NCBI RefSeq assembly: GCF_035989305.1
Contig: NZ_CP108514.1
Span: 9,218,501-9,282,500 of the forward strand
Direction of reading: 5' to 3'
From: Streptomyces sp. NBC_01233
GTDB taxonomy: Bacteria > Actinomycetota > Actinomycetes > Streptomycetales > Streptomycetaceae
DNA length: 64,000 bases
Below are positions 1 to 9,197 of this stretch, one piece after another. Under the pieces are notes generated by a model. That model did no database searches, had not been told where the DNA came from, and saw nothing but the letters and a program-made list of their open reading frames with translations. Position numbers and translations under genes: made by a program. The first letter of the stretch is position 1. Each line of letters starts with the position of its first letter.

Positions 1-544
1 GGAGGTAGACGACTTTCGAGCCGAAGGTGCGGGTCTCGACGAGTTCGAGATCCACCTGGCGCTCGTTCCGGGGAAAGAACGGAATGCCACCGCCGACCAG
101 TACCGGGTAGACCACGGCCTGGTACTCGTCGATCAGATCCAGCGCGGCCGCCTCGGCGGCGAGGGTCGCGCCGCCGATCGCGATGTCGCCCTCCTCCGAC
201 TCGGCTCGCAACCGCTCGATCTCCTCCGCCAGGCCGCCGGAGGCCAGGCGGGCATTGCCCTGCACCGTCGACAGCGTCGTGGAGAACACCACCTTCGGGA
301 GCGGCTTCCAGAGCGAGGTCCACTCCAGCTCGGGGTCGCCGAGCGATGGATCCTGGTCGGCGGTCTCCCAGTACAGCATCGTCTCGTAGAGCCGTCGTCC
401 CATCAGGTGGACGCCGACCTCTCGGATCTCGTCGATCCAGAAGCGGAAGACCTGCTCGTCGGGCGTCGTCCAGTCGAAGCCGCCGTCCGGCCCGACGATG
501 TAGCCGTCAAGGGAAACATTCATCGAGTAGGTCACGCTGCGCAT
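1..544 (-). CDS. DHFR/RibD-like reductase family protein (3' partial)
   Basis: The minus-strand frame opens with ATG at 544 and runs off the left edge, so about 181 residues are visible and the stop is missing. The protein begins MRSVTYSMNVSLDGYIVGPD, the usual opening of dihydrofolate reductase-like RibD C-terminal domain proteins. It later shows the GGATLAAEA nucleotide-binding segment and the VLVGGGIPFF strand near the C-terminus. A strong ribosome binding site (AGGAGG, 7 nt before the ATG) supports the start. Family members are NADPH-dependent reductases of mostly unknown substrate and are common in streptomycetes. It is unlikely to be the housekeeping folate enzyme. A second, divergent family member lies at 11549-12193. 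Confidence 0.85.
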   Translation of the reverse strand, partial: MRSVTYSMNVSLDGYIVGPDGGFDWTTPDEQVFRFWIDEIREVGVHLMGRRLYETMLYWETADQDPSLGDPELEWTSLWKPLPKVVFSTTLSTVQGNARLASGGLAEEIERLRAESEEGDIAIGGATLAAEAAALDLIDEYQAVVYPVLVGGGIPFFPRNERQVDLELVETRTFGSKVVYL

Positions 545-655
545 CAGAAGTCCTCCTCGGGTACAGGATTCGACCCTACGGCCGCCTGACGCCGCAGGAC
601 TCGTCACGGCTCGCAGGACGGCCTCAGATCTCCCCGCCCTAGCCGAAGAAGGCGC

Positions 656-787
656 ATGACCCTCCGCAACCGGGGAGAGCCCAGCGGGTTCGCCTCGATC
701 GGCGCCGCCGCGATGGCGGCGGCCATGCGCCGCGCGCAGCGCAAGGACCTGGCAGCCCTCAAGGCGCTCCTGGAAACGCGCCGCTGA
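656..787 (+). CDS. possible small ORF, 43 aa, unknown
   Basis: A short frame (MTLRNRGEPSGFASIG...) rich in Ala, Arg and Leu sits between the divergent reductase and the convergent TfoX gene. No clear ribosome binding site precedes it and the frame stays open upstream of the ATG, so it may be a remnant or chance frame. The C-terminal half would form a basic helix. I do not recognise a family. Confidence 0.2.
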   Translation: MTLRNRGEPSGFASIGAAAMAAAMRRAQRKDLAALKALLETRR

Positions 788-796
788 ACGCCGGCC

Positions 797-1126
797 TCAC
801 TTGGGCGGAAGCGTGGCGGCGAAAGCCGTGGCCGTCGTGATCCAGTGGTCCAGCACGGCATCCTCCGCCAGGGCGGGGCCGCTCACCGTCACCCAGCCCC
901 GCATCGGACGCCCGGTGAAGTCCATGGGGCGCGCCTCGGGGCGGGCGAGGGCCCGCTCGGTTCCCTCGGGGCCCACGCGGGCGATGAGCTCGTCGCCGGC
1001 CACGCCCACCGTCATATTGCCGTGCAGCAGGAAGGTGAGTCCGCCGAACATCCGCTTCTCGGTGAGGTCGGGCCGATCACCGAGCCGCTCGCGGATCCGC
1101 TGGGCCAGCCCTTCGTCGTACGTCAC
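797..1126 (-). CDS. TfoX N-terminal domain protein
   Basis: This 109-residue protein starts with GTG at 1126 (MTYDEGLAQRIRERL). It contains the TfoX_N core, with KRMFGGLTFLLHGNMTVGV at about residues 24-42 and the later GRPMRGWVTV strand. Full-length TfoX of gammaproteobacteria controls competence, but single-domain actinobacterial proteins like this one have no established role. It stands alone, with no operon partner and a short intergenic gap to the large ATPase gene that ends at 1216 on the same strand. The family assignment is firm and the function is unknown. Confidence 0.85.
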   Translation of the reverse strand: MTYDEGLAQRIRERLGDRPDLTEKRMFGGLTFLLHGNMTVGVAGDELIARVGPEGTERALARPEARPMDFTGRPMRGWVTVSGPALAEDAVLDHWITTATAFAATLPPK

Positions 1127-1215
1127 GGATTCACTGTCCTGCGCCGAGCGGTCGCCCGCACGCCGGGCCCGTCACCGGGATGCCGCCACGCGAATGTGAG
1201 CGTCGAGGCGAGCGG

Positions 1216-4200
1216 TCAGCCCCTCTCCGTCCTCTGCCGCTGAGGGGCCGCGTGCCGTGCCGCCGGATTGGCGAGGGCGTGGCGGGGGTCGGTGGCGCGG
1301 GTGATGGCGGACTCGACACAGGCGATGCGGTCCGCCAGCAGGCCGAGGGCGGCGACCGCGCGGGTGAGCGGGTCGCCGTCGGGGCCGCCGAGGGTCTGCG
1401 CGCGTACGTAGACGCTCTTGATCGCGGTCCAGCGTGCGGACTGCTCCGGTGTGAGGACGGAGCGGAGGTCGGCGAGCTTGAGGAGGTTGGCCTCGGCGCC
1501 GGTGGTGAGGGTCTGGGCCTCGCCGGTGTAGTGGTCCTCGATCACCGCGGCCAGCTCGGCGTCGTTCATGACGGGATCGATCCGGGCGGCGATCTTGTTC
1601 ATGTTGCGGTACGAGTCCTGGAGCAGGAAGGGCGGCTCGGTGCGGGCTTCCTCGCTCTGGGCGGCGGAGGCGATGTAGGCGGCGTTCACCGCGAGGACGG
1701 TGTCCCGTGCGGTCAGCAGGTGCCGCAGCACGGCGAGCACCCTCTCCAGCTCCGCCGGGGCGTACGGGTGGGCCAGTCGGTCGGCGCGGGCCGTCGGGTC
1801 TGCGGTAGCGAGGCGCAGCAGCAGGTCGAGGTCGGCGCGGTCGCGGCCGGCGAGGGGGGCGAGGATCGGGTTGGAGGTGAGGGCGTTCTCTACGAAGCTG
1901 GTGGCGAAGGCCGCCTCCTTGCCGGTCAGGACGTCGCCGAGGTTCCAGACGTCGGCGCGGTTGGCGAGCATGTCGGGGATGCGGAAGCGGTGGCCGGACT
2001 CGGTGTACGGGTTGCCGGCCATACAGACGGCGAACCGCTTGCCGCGCAGGTCGTAGGTGCGTGCCTCACCGTTCCAGACGCCTTCCATGCGGCGGGTGGC
2101 GTCGCACAGTGAGATGAACTTCTGGAGCAGTTCCGGCGAGGTGTGCTGGATGTCGTCGAGGTACAGCAGGGTGTTGCCGCCGGCCTCCAGCGCAAAGTTG
2201 ATCTTCTCGACTTCTCGGCGGGCGGTGGCGTTCGGCGCTTCGGCCGGGTCGAGCGAGGTGACCGTGTGTCCGAGCGCCGGGCCGTCCACTTTGACCAGGA
2301 CCAGGCCGAGGCGGTCGGCCACGTACTCCAGGAGGGTCGTCTTGCCGTAGCCGGGCGGGGAGATGAGCAGCAGGAGGCCGTTGCTGTCGGTGCGCTTGGT
2401 CTCGCCCGTGGTGCCGAGCTGTTTGGCGAGGTTGTCGCCGATGAGGGGCAGGAACACCTCGTCGAGGAGGCGGCCCCGGACGAAGGAGGACATGACTTTG
2501 GGCCGGTAGTCGTCCAGTCGGAGCCGTGCGCGTTCGGTGGTGACCAGAGCCGTGCGTCGGCGCTGGTAGTCGCGGAAGCCGGGCATGGCTGCGGTGGAGA
2601 ACATCCTCGTACGAGCGAGGAGTTCGTCGATCCGTAGGGTGAGGGACCGGCCGGTGATGCGTGGGTGGCGGCCGAGGAGGCCGTCGGCGGTCCCGGTCAA
2701 GGGGGCGTCCGACTCGTAGCGGTCGAGGTGCGGGCAGAGCTCGACGGCCACGGCCTCGGCGAGGTCCCCGGGGGCGAGGGGTTCTCCGGTCGCGGCGGCG
2801 TACGAGGTGAGCCAGGCCTCGGCGAGCTGGCGCCGGTCAGCCAGGGCGGGCAGTGCGGCGAGGTCTTCGTCGAAGGCGGATGTGCCGACGGCGCGGCGGA
2901 ACTTCTCCAGCAGAGTGCGGGCGCCCGTGCTCGTGACGAAGCCGCCCCGGCCGCCGGCCAGTTCCTCGAAGAGGTACTCGGCGGCAAGGGTGCCGTCGGG
3001 GCCTTCGATGGCGGCCGCCAGTTCGGCCCGGAACTCGGCGATCGCGGGCGGTGCTCCGAACGCGTCCCGGATACGGGCGAGTGAGGTGGCACGACGGGTC
3101 CAGGTGGCGCGCTCCTCGGCGGTCGTCCGGTGGGCCCAGAACAGCTGGGCCTCGGCGCGGGCCGCGGGCGGGTAGCGCAGCAGGCCCGCCGATTCGTGCA
3201 GGCGCAGCAGGACGGTCAGGATGGCGGTGGCGTCGTGGTCGTGGACCCCGCGCTCGTAGCCTTCGTCGTACGCGGCTTCGGCGGCGCGCCGGACGAGGGC
3301 CGGGAGGTCGGCTCCGGCGAGGGCGGCCGGTCCGTGCTCGGTCAGCAGGCGTGCGGCGAGGTACTCGGCGCGGTAGACATCGGCGTTCTCGGAGGGCAGT
3401 GACTGACTCCAGTAGGCGCGCGTGGCCGCGAACTCCGGATCGGTGACCGGGGAGCGGTAGTCGGTGCCGGTGAGGGCGAAGGCCAGGGTGTCGCCCTGCG
3501 GGACCAGGGTGAGGTCCAGCGGCTGGGTGTTGACCGCGAAGCGGTGGCGGCCGAGCCGGATCGTCCTGCCGCCGTCCGCGTAGAGCTCGGTGCGGTCGCG
3601 CAGTGCGCGGCCGGCCTCCTGCCGCGCGGCCTTGATCCGGCCGTCGAGCTCTTCGGCGCGGGTCCCCTCGCCCAGTTCCCGCAGTTCATCGGCCGTGCGG
3701 CGGACCTTGGCGACCATCGGGTCGGAGGCGAAGAAGGTACTGACGGCGTCGGTGTCGGCGAGGGTGGCCGCCCGGCGGGCGACGGTCTCCAGGACCCGGG
3801 CGGCGGAGTCGGCCAGCTGCTCGGCGCGCCGGGCCCGGGCGTCCTGCAGGGTCTGCTTGCGGGCGGAGAATGCGTCGTGGACCTCGGTGCGCTTGGCCGC
3901 CAGTTCGGCGAGGAAACCGTCGCTCTCCGCGAACCGCGACTCCAGGTCCTCCAGCCGCAGCAGGAGCCGGGACAACTGCTCGTCGCACCCCTGCGGGCTG
4001 TCCGCGACGGCGAGCGCCCCGGTGACCGCCTGGCCCAGCAGGGCGGTCTCGGCGGCGAACTCGGCCCGCCCCTCGTGCGCGCGCAGTTCCCGGCGGCGGG
4101 CGTCGAGGGTGGCGCGGGCCCGGTTGACGCCGCCGAGGACCTCGGCGATCCGCTCCAGAATCGACGTGCGGACGGTGGCGTCTGCGATGTCGAGTCCGGC

Positions 4201-6105
4201 GACGACCTCGGTGACGGTTTCCAGGCTTTCGCTCTGCCCGTCGAGGAGTGCGGCGAGCGGAGCCGCCTCGGCGGTGGTGGCGATCGCGGCGGCCTCGGCG
4301 GTGAGCCGGCCGGTCTCCTCGTGGTAGGTGGCGAAGGCGTCCTCGCGCGCGAGGAAGGCCACGGCCCGGCCGGCGAAGGAGGCGATGTCCGCCTCGGTCT
4401 CGGCGGCCAGCTCGTCGATGCGGTCCGTGTCCGCGTACCGCAGCTCCTTGAGGGTGAGGAGGTGCCCGTGGGCGCGGCGCAGTTCGGTCAGGCGGTCCAC
4501 CCAGTCGCCGGTGCTGCGGGGCGCCTCGCCGCGCAGGCGCCGTACGAGCGAGGCGGTCCGTTCCGCTGCCCCGGTCAGCGCGTCGGCGGCCTGCCGGGTC
4601 AGGGCCTGTACGGTCTCGAACTCGGCCAGCACCTGTTCGGCGGTGGCACGGACCTCGCCCAGGGGCGTGAGCAGGTCCCCGAGGTCGGGGTCCTCCAGCC
4701 AGTGGTACTGGTCGGCGGCCCGGAGGCAGGCGGCGACGAGGGTCTCGTACCCGGCGGTGGTCTGGTTGGTCCCGGAAGCCGTGGCGGCGACGGAGAGGCA
4801 GTCCGAGATGCCGCGGACGAGGTCGGCGTTCCCGACGCGGGCCAGCGCGCCGGTGCCGACGGGCCGGGACGCGGCGTAGGTGTCGGAGACGTACGGGGAA
4901 CTCCAGCGCTGGACCGGGTGCACCCGGGCGGGCTCGTCGGAGTCCGCGCGCAGCACCAGCAGCCCGCCGTCCTCGAAGAGGGCGTGGCCGTTGCAGGAGA
5001 TGGGGGCGGCGATCTCCTTGCGGATGACGTTGTACGGGAGCAGCAGGCTGCGGCCCTCCGACCGGGCGTGGAAGGCGTACAGCACGTCCTCGCCGTTGGG
5101 GGAGCGCACCGTCCGCTCGTACTCCAGCCCTTCGGTGGGGGTGTCGAAGGTCTTGGAGACGCCGGAGGCCAGGCAGTAGCCGCCGGGGAACACGATTCCC
5201 TGGTCCTCGGGCAGCCGACGGGCGGCCCGGCCGATGCCGTCGAGGCGTACGACGGTCCTGGTCACGGTATTGAAGACCAGGTGGCGCCGGGCTTCCTCCT
5301 TGTACGGGCGCACGCGCAGCAGGACCAGCGGCCCGACGCGCGCGTACTCGATGTCCGCGTCGGCGAGGGACTGGAGGGGTTCGTCGACGGGCTCGGAGTG
5401 GATCCCCCCGCCCGTCTCGGTGTCGTCCTCGGTCTTGACGGTGAGCGTGCCGCCGACCGTGGCGACGAAGACCTCGCCGCCGACGGACGCGTGCGGGTGG
5501 CGGCCCAGGACGTGGTCCTCGCGGGTCGTCGCCGTCCACTCGAAGTCATGGGAGGGCGGAAGGACGTGATCGCGCTCGCCCCGGCCGTCCAGGAACGTCG
5601 CCGACCCGTCGTCCTCCAGGACCCAGCGCAGGACCCGGATGTCCTCGCCCGTCTCGCCGGTCCGGAAGACGGCCAGCAGCTTCCCGTCGACGAGGCGGAG
5701 CTGGAGCAGGCGGGTCGCACGGTAGTAGCGGTGGAGGGCGGCGAACTCCCGGAGGAAGCCGGGGTCGTCGAGCAGGCCGGGTACGGCGCCCTCGGGCAGT
5801 CGCTCCAGGTCGCGGCCGTGCAGGGCGAAGACATCGGCCACGTCGGTCTCGGGCTTCAGGCCGGGGAGGGAAGCGTGGTAGCCGAAGAGCAGGCGGTCCC
5901 CGACGGCCACGATGTCGCGCGGGGTGCAGGTGTGCTCGGTGCGGATGCGCTCGGTGGCTGCGAGGGTCAGCCCGGTGGAGCCGAACTCCCCGGCACGGCG
6001 GGTGTTGAGCGCCTCGGCCCGCCGAGCCAGCTCACCGGCCTGCGCGGCGAGCCGGTCGCGCAGCACCTCGTAGGTGCCCGCGTCCACGGAGGACGTGCTG
6101 GTCAT
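1216..6105 (-). CDS. giant AAA ATPase, DUF3686 'DNA repair ATPase' type
   Basis: This is a protein of about 1629 residues. I chose ATG 6105 because AGGGAG lies 8 nt upstream; the frame is open 54 nt further. The first ~480 residues are beta-rich and resemble the DUF3686 region of proteins annotated as DNA repair ATPases. A long Ala/Glu/Arg-rich coiled-coil region follows (about 500-900). The C-terminal third carries an AAA domain with Walker A GYGKTTLLEY (about 1252) and Walker B NTLLYLDDIQH (about 1310). It is the last gene of an operon with a flotillin (6223-8280) and an NfeD/YqiJ-like protein (8332-8934). That setting suggests a membrane-associated remodelling ATPase rather than a classical repair enzyme. 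The link to DNA repair is only a database label. Confidence 0.85.
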   Translation of the reverse strand: MTSTSSVDAGTYEVLRDRLAAQAGELARRAEALNTRRAGEFGSTGLTLAATERIRTEHTCTPRDIVAVGDRLLFGYHASLPGLKPETDVADVFALHGRDLERLPEGAVPGLLDDPGFLREFAALHRYYRATRLLQLRLVDGKLLAVFRTGETGEDIRVLRWVLEDDGSATFLDGRGERDHVLPPSHDFEWTATTREDHVLGRHPHASVGGEVFVATVGGTLTVKTEDDTETGGGIHSEPVDEPLQSLADADIEYARVGPLVLLRVRPYKEEARRHLVFNTVTRTVVRLDGIGRAARRLPEDQGIVFPGGYCLASGVSKTFDTPTEGLEYERTVRSPNGEDVLYAFHARSEGRSLLLPYNVIRKEIAAPISCNGHALFEDGGLLVLRADSDEPARVHPVQRWSSPYVSDTYAASRPVGTGALARVGNADLVRGISDCLSVAATASGTNQTTAGYETLVAACLRAADQYHWLEDPDLGDLLTPLGEVRATAEQVLAEFETVQALTRQAADALTGAAERTASLVRRLRGEAPRSTGDWVDRLTELRRAHGHLLTLKELRYADTDRIDELAAETEADIASFAGRAVAFLAREDAFATYHEETGRLTAEAAAIATTAEAAPLAALLDGQSESLETVTEVVAGLDIADATVRTSILERIAEVLGGVNRARATLDARRRELRAHEGRAEFAAETALLGQAVTGALAVADSPQGCDEQLSRLLLRLEDLESRFAESDGFLAELAAKRTEVHDAFSARKQTLQDARARRAEQLADSAARVLETVARRAATLADTDAVSTFFASDPMVAKVRRTADELRELGEGTRAEELDGRIKAARQEAGRALRDRTELYADGGRTIRLGRHRFAVNTQPLDLTLVPQGDTLAFALTGTDYRSPVTDPEFAATRAYWSQSLPSENADVYRAEYLAARLLTEHGPAALAGADLPALVRRAAEAAYDEGYERGVHDHDATAILTVLLRLHESAGLLRYPPAARAEAQLFWAHRTTAEERATWTRRATSLARIRDAFGAPPAIAEFRAELAAAIEGPDGTLAAEYLFEELAGGRGGFVTSTGARTLLEKFRRAVGTSAFDEDLAALPALADRRQLAEAWLTSYAAATGEPLAPGDLAEAVAVELCPHLDRYESDAPLTGTADGLLGRHPRITGRSLTLRIDELLARTRMFSTAAMPGFRDYQRRRTALVTTERARLRLDDYRPKVMSSFVRGRLLDEVFLPLIGDNLAKQLGTTGETKRTDSNGLLLLISPPGYGKTTLLEYVADRLGLVLVKVDGPALGHTVTSLDPAEAPNATARREVEKINFALEAGGNTLLYLDDIQHTSPELLQKFISLCDATRRMEGVWNGEARTYDLRGKRFAVCMAGNPYTESGHRFRIPDMLANRADVWNLGDVLTGKEAAFATSFVENALTSNPILAPLAGRDRADLDLLLRLATADPTARADRLAHPYAPAELERVLAVLRHLLTARDTVLAVNAAYIASAAQSEEARTEPPFLLQDSYRNMNKIAARIDPVMNDAELAAVIEDHYTGEAQTLTTGAEANLLKLADLRSVLTPEQSARWTAIKSVYVRAQTLGGPDGDPLTRAVAALGLLADRIACVESAITRATDPRHALANPAARHAAPQRQRTERG

Positions 6106-6222
6106 GATGTGGCTCCCTGCGGCTGCGTACGGGGTCTTCGGCGTGCTCGGGTGGTGCACCGGGCCGGGGCCGCCGAGGGGTGCGCGGCGGCCCCGGAGGT
6201 GCGGAGGTACGAGAGATCCGGA

Positions 6223-8280
6223 TCAGGCCTTGACCGAGCCGACCCGGCCGGCGCCCAACTTTGCGAGGGGCATGTCGGCCAAGCCCAACTGCCCCGCCTT
6301 GTCCAGCAGCTCGCCGAGCTGCCCGGACTGGGCACCACCGCCCTGCATCAGCTTCATCAGCAGCGCGGACACGGTCAGGTTCTGCACGTCCGAGGTCGAG
6401 ACCGAGCCGAGGACCCGCGTGACGTCCTCCGTGAAGTCGGACGTACCGTCCAGCCAGGGCTTCGCGAGCGCCTGCGCCGTGTCGGAGTGCCGAACGAAGG
6501 CGTCGATGCCCTTGCCGAGCGAGATCGAGGAGACGAGACGGTCGAAGAAGACGGAGTCGCCGCCGACGATGTTGATGTCGGCCTTCTCCAGCCCGGCCGC
6601 GACCACCATGGCCTGAGCCTCGGCGACCTGCCGCTGGACGTCGAGACCGGCCAGCCGGACCTCCTTCTCGGCCGCCAGCCGCAGCCGGTACTCCTCGTGC
6701 CCGCGGGAAGCCTCGTCCAGCGCGGCCATCGCGGCGGCCTTCTCCGTCAGACCCGCGGCCTCCGCCTTCAGCTTCTCCCCGATCACCGCCGCGTCGGCGC
6801 TCGCCTGCGCCCGGGTGCCTTCGGCCTGCGCCTTCAGCCGGGCCTCGGTGGCGCGTGCTTCCGCCAGCCCGGTCTTCTCGATCGCGTCCGCTTCCTTCTC
6901 CCGGACCTGTACGGCGGCCAGTCCGGGCGCCGCCGTCTCCGCCTGGACGCCCTCCGCGAGGCGGAGTTTGGCCCGGGCGTCGAGATCGGCGGTCTTCACC
7001 CGGGCCTCGGCCAGGGTCAGCTGCTCGGCGGCCCGGTGCACGGCCGCGGCCTCCGCCGCTTCGGCTGCCTTGATGTCCTTGACCAGGCGCTCCTGGGCCT
7101 CCGCCTCGGCGGCGATGACGACCGTCTGGCGGTGGCGTTCGGCCTCCTCCACGGCACGTAGCTTCTTGATCGACTCCTCCTGCTCCGCGACCGTACGGTC
7201 CACCGCGACCCGCTCGCGCACGACCTCGGCGATGTCCCGCTTCTCGGTCTCGACCTCCTTGTCGGCGGCGATCCGCGTCAGCTGCGTCTCCCGCTCCCGG
7301 GCGATGACCTCCAGCTGCCGGTCCTTCTCGATGCGCTCGCTCTCGACGGCGATGACCCGCTCGCGGTTCTTCGCCGCGACCGCCACCTCACGCGCCTGGT
7401 TCTCGCGCTGGACGCCGAGCTGCTCCTCCGTCCGCAGGAAGGCACTCTGGGCGCGCAGCCGCTCCTCCTCGACGACCTTGGCGGTCTCCGCCTCCTCCTT
7501 GGCCCGTACGGTCTCGATCTCGCGCCGCTGCCTGATCTCGGCGTCGGCCTGGCGGCGCTCCAGCTCCAGGATCGCCTCGCGGGCGTCGACGTTCTGCCGG
7601 GTGATCTCCTTCTCCTCCGTGCGCTGGAACTCGTTCGTCCGCACGTGCTCGATGGCGGTCAGCTCTGTGATCTTCCGGATGCCCTGGGCGTCGAGGATGT
7701 TCGCGCTGTCGAGCTGGCTCAGCGGCGTCTGCTCCAGGTAGTCGATCGCCGCGTCCTCCAGGCTGTAGCCGTTGAGGTCGGTCCCGATGACGGCGATGAT
7801 CCGGTCGCGGAACTCGTCGCGCTTGGTGTAGAGATCGGCGAAGTCGAGCTGTTTGCCGACGGTCTTCAGCGCCTCGGAGAACTTCGCGTTGAACAGCTCC
7901 TGGAGCGTGTCCTTGTCGCTCGCCCGCTGGGTGCCGATGGCCTGGGCGACCTTGATGACGTCCTCGACCGTCTTGTTGACGCGGACGAAGAAGGAGATGC
8001 GGATGTCCGCGCGGATGTTGTCCTGACAGATGAGACCGTCGCGGCCGGTGCGGCTGATGTCGATGGTCTTCACCGAGATGTCCATGACCTCGGCCTTGTG
8101 CAGGACGGGCAGGACGACCTGCCCGGTGAAGGTCACGTCTACCTTCCGCATCTTCGAGACGATCAGCGCCTTGCCCTGTTCGACCTTGCGGAACAGGCGG
8201 CTGACGACGAGGAGCACGGCGAGCGCGATGAGCAGGACAACGGCAACGAGCACGCCGATGCCCAGGGAGATGGCATCCAT
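6223..8280 (-). CDS. flotillin / SPFH domain protein (YqiK/FloT type)
   Basis: This 685-residue protein has one N-terminal membrane segment (about residues 6-28) and then the SPFH/Band 7 domain (about 30-200; GLICQDNIRADIRISFFVRV is typical of flotillins). A very long Glu/Ala/Arg coiled coil follows (about 210-540), then an Ala/Gly-rich C-terminal oligomerisation region. Flotillins form ring-like scaffolds in the inner leaflet of the membrane. In many bacteria the gene sits next to an NfeD-type OB-fold partner, as in E. coli yqiJ-yqiK, and the same pairing occurs here (8332-8934). The giant ATPase follows 117 nt downstream on the same strand. AAGGAC precedes the start. The family call is secure; the physiological role is not shown by the sequence. 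Confidence 0.93.
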   Translation of the reverse strand: MDAISLGIGVLVAVVLLIALAVLLVVSRLFRKVEQGKALIVSKMRKVDVTFTGQVVLPVLHKAEVMDISVKTIDISRTGRDGLICQDNIRADIRISFFVRVNKTVEDVIKVAQAIGTQRASDKDTLQELFNAKFSEALKTVGKQLDFADLYTKRDEFRDRIIAVIGTDLNGYSLEDAAIDYLEQTPLSQLDSANILDAQGIRKITELTAIEHVRTNEFQRTEEKEITRQNVDAREAILELERRQADAEIRQRREIETVRAKEEAETAKVVEEERLRAQSAFLRTEEQLGVQRENQAREVAVAAKNRERVIAVESERIEKDRQLEVIARERETQLTRIAADKEVETEKRDIAEVVRERVAVDRTVAEQEESIKKLRAVEEAERHRQTVVIAAEAEAQERLVKDIKAAEAAEAAAVHRAAEQLTLAEARVKTADLDARAKLRLAEGVQAETAAPGLAAVQVREKEADAIEKTGLAEARATEARLKAQAEGTRAQASADAAVIGEKLKAEAAGLTEKAAAMAALDEASRGHEEYRLRLAAEKEVRLAGLDVQRQVAEAQAMVVAAGLEKADINIVGGDSVFFDRLVSSISLGKGIDAFVRHSDTAQALAKPWLDGTSDFTEDVTRVLGSVSTSDVQNLTVSALLMKLMQGGGAQSGQLGELLDKAGQLGLADMPLAKLGAGRVGSVKA

Positions 8281-8331
8281 GGTGAAGTCCTTGCGGAGAA
8301 GGTGAAATGAGGAGCGTGGCGGCGGCGGGGC

Positions 8332-8934
8332 TCAGCCGACGGTGCGCGGATCGAGTGCGCTGTCGTACGGGGCGACCCAGAAGAACTCGCCCGGTTCGTC
8401 ATACGCGTAGAGCAGCCCCGGGCTGCCGAGGGGCATGGGGTCGGAGCCGGCTTGGCGCACCTGGACCACGGCGGTCGACCCGTCGTCCGCGGTCACCTCG
8501 GCCTGCCCGAACCGTGTGTCCACGCGGCCGGTTCGGATCGTCGCGACGCGGCCGATGAAGTCCTGCCGGGATGGCTGCGGATCGTCGGGTTGGAACAGCA
8601 GGCGCAGCGGGCGTACGAGGGCGCCGGTGACGGAGCGGGCCACGAGGAGCGACACGACCAGCAGGACCAGGGCGCTGCCGCCGCCGAGACCGAGGCGGTC
8701 GAGCAGGACGGTGCCGGCGAGACCGGCGAACCAGGCGACCGCGACGAACAGCGAGGCCGGGACAGCCAGAGGGACACCGGGAGTCCCGAGTGCCGAGGCT
8801 CCGACGGCCGAGTCCAGCGCGTCGTGCTCGACGCCGCCGCACAGCACGAGCAGCCAGAAGCCGAAGACAACGGCCAGGGCGATCGTGAAGATGCCCGTGG
8901 GGAAGCCGAGCGCGGCGTCGGTGAACTCGCTCAT
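8332..8934 (-). CDS. NfeD/YqiJ-like membrane protein with OB-fold
   Basis: This is a 200-residue protein. ATG 8934 is chosen because GGGAGGGG lies just upstream; the open frame extends further without a good signal. Three or four membrane segments occupy roughly residues 12-120 (for example GIFTIALAVVFGFWLLVLCG and a Leu/Val stretch near 85-105). A soluble C-terminal domain follows with DFIGRVATIRTGRVDTRFG and an AEVTADDGST strand, matching the OB-fold of NfeD/YqiJ proteins. Such proteins are the usual partners of flotillins, and the flotillin gene follows 51 nt downstream. It is the first gene of the flotillin-ATPase operon. Confidence 0.8.
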   Translation of the reverse strand: MSEFTDAALGFPTGIFTIALAVVFGFWLLVLCGGVEHDALDSAVGASALGTPGVPLAVPASLFVAVAWFAGLAGTVLLDRLGLGGGSALVLLVVSLLVARSVTGALVRPLRLLFQPDDPQPSRQDFIGRVATIRTGRVDTRFGQAEVTADDGSTAVVQVRQAGSDPMPLGSPGLLYAYDEPGEFFWVAPYDSALDPRTVG

Positions 8935-9167
8935 CCTGTTCCCCTCCCGTTGTAGGTGCCTGTGGCGCGGGGCGGCGGCGCGTGAATACGTTCCGCTTCC
9001 GGATCCCGGCAGCTCGGCCGTTCCCCCTGATTCCCCTTGCCCGATCCTGCCCGGCCTGCGGGCGCGTTCGCATTGCCGTGGCCCGGCAGTCTTTACGCGT
9101 TCTTGATGCCGAGCGGATCTCGTCGGGCACAGGGTGCCCGCGAGGCTGTACGCCCGGAGCATTTGGA

Positions 9168-9197
9168 GTTAGCGTGTAACTAATGTTAGCCACTAAC
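9168..9197. promoter_or_regulatory. 30-bp palindromic operator, probably for the TetR repressor
   Basis: Two half-elements, GTTAGCGTGTAAC (9168-9180) and GTTAGCCACTAAC (9185-9197), are each self-complementary at their ends. Together they form a larger dyad centred at 9182/9183 (outer GTTAG/CTAAC, inner TAAC/GTTA). The dyad overlaps the first possible start codon of the FAD monooxygenase gene, whose downstream neighbour is a TetR regulator. This is the classic layout of an autoregulated repressor-enzyme operon. Confidence 0.65.

Noticed and set aside
3544..7161. A 1205-codon open frame on the plus strand opposite the ATPase and flotillin genes
   Set aside because: Gly/Val/Arg-rich translation without domains. 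It is the usual antisense shadow of GC-rich third codon positions, and the opposite strand encodes clear families.
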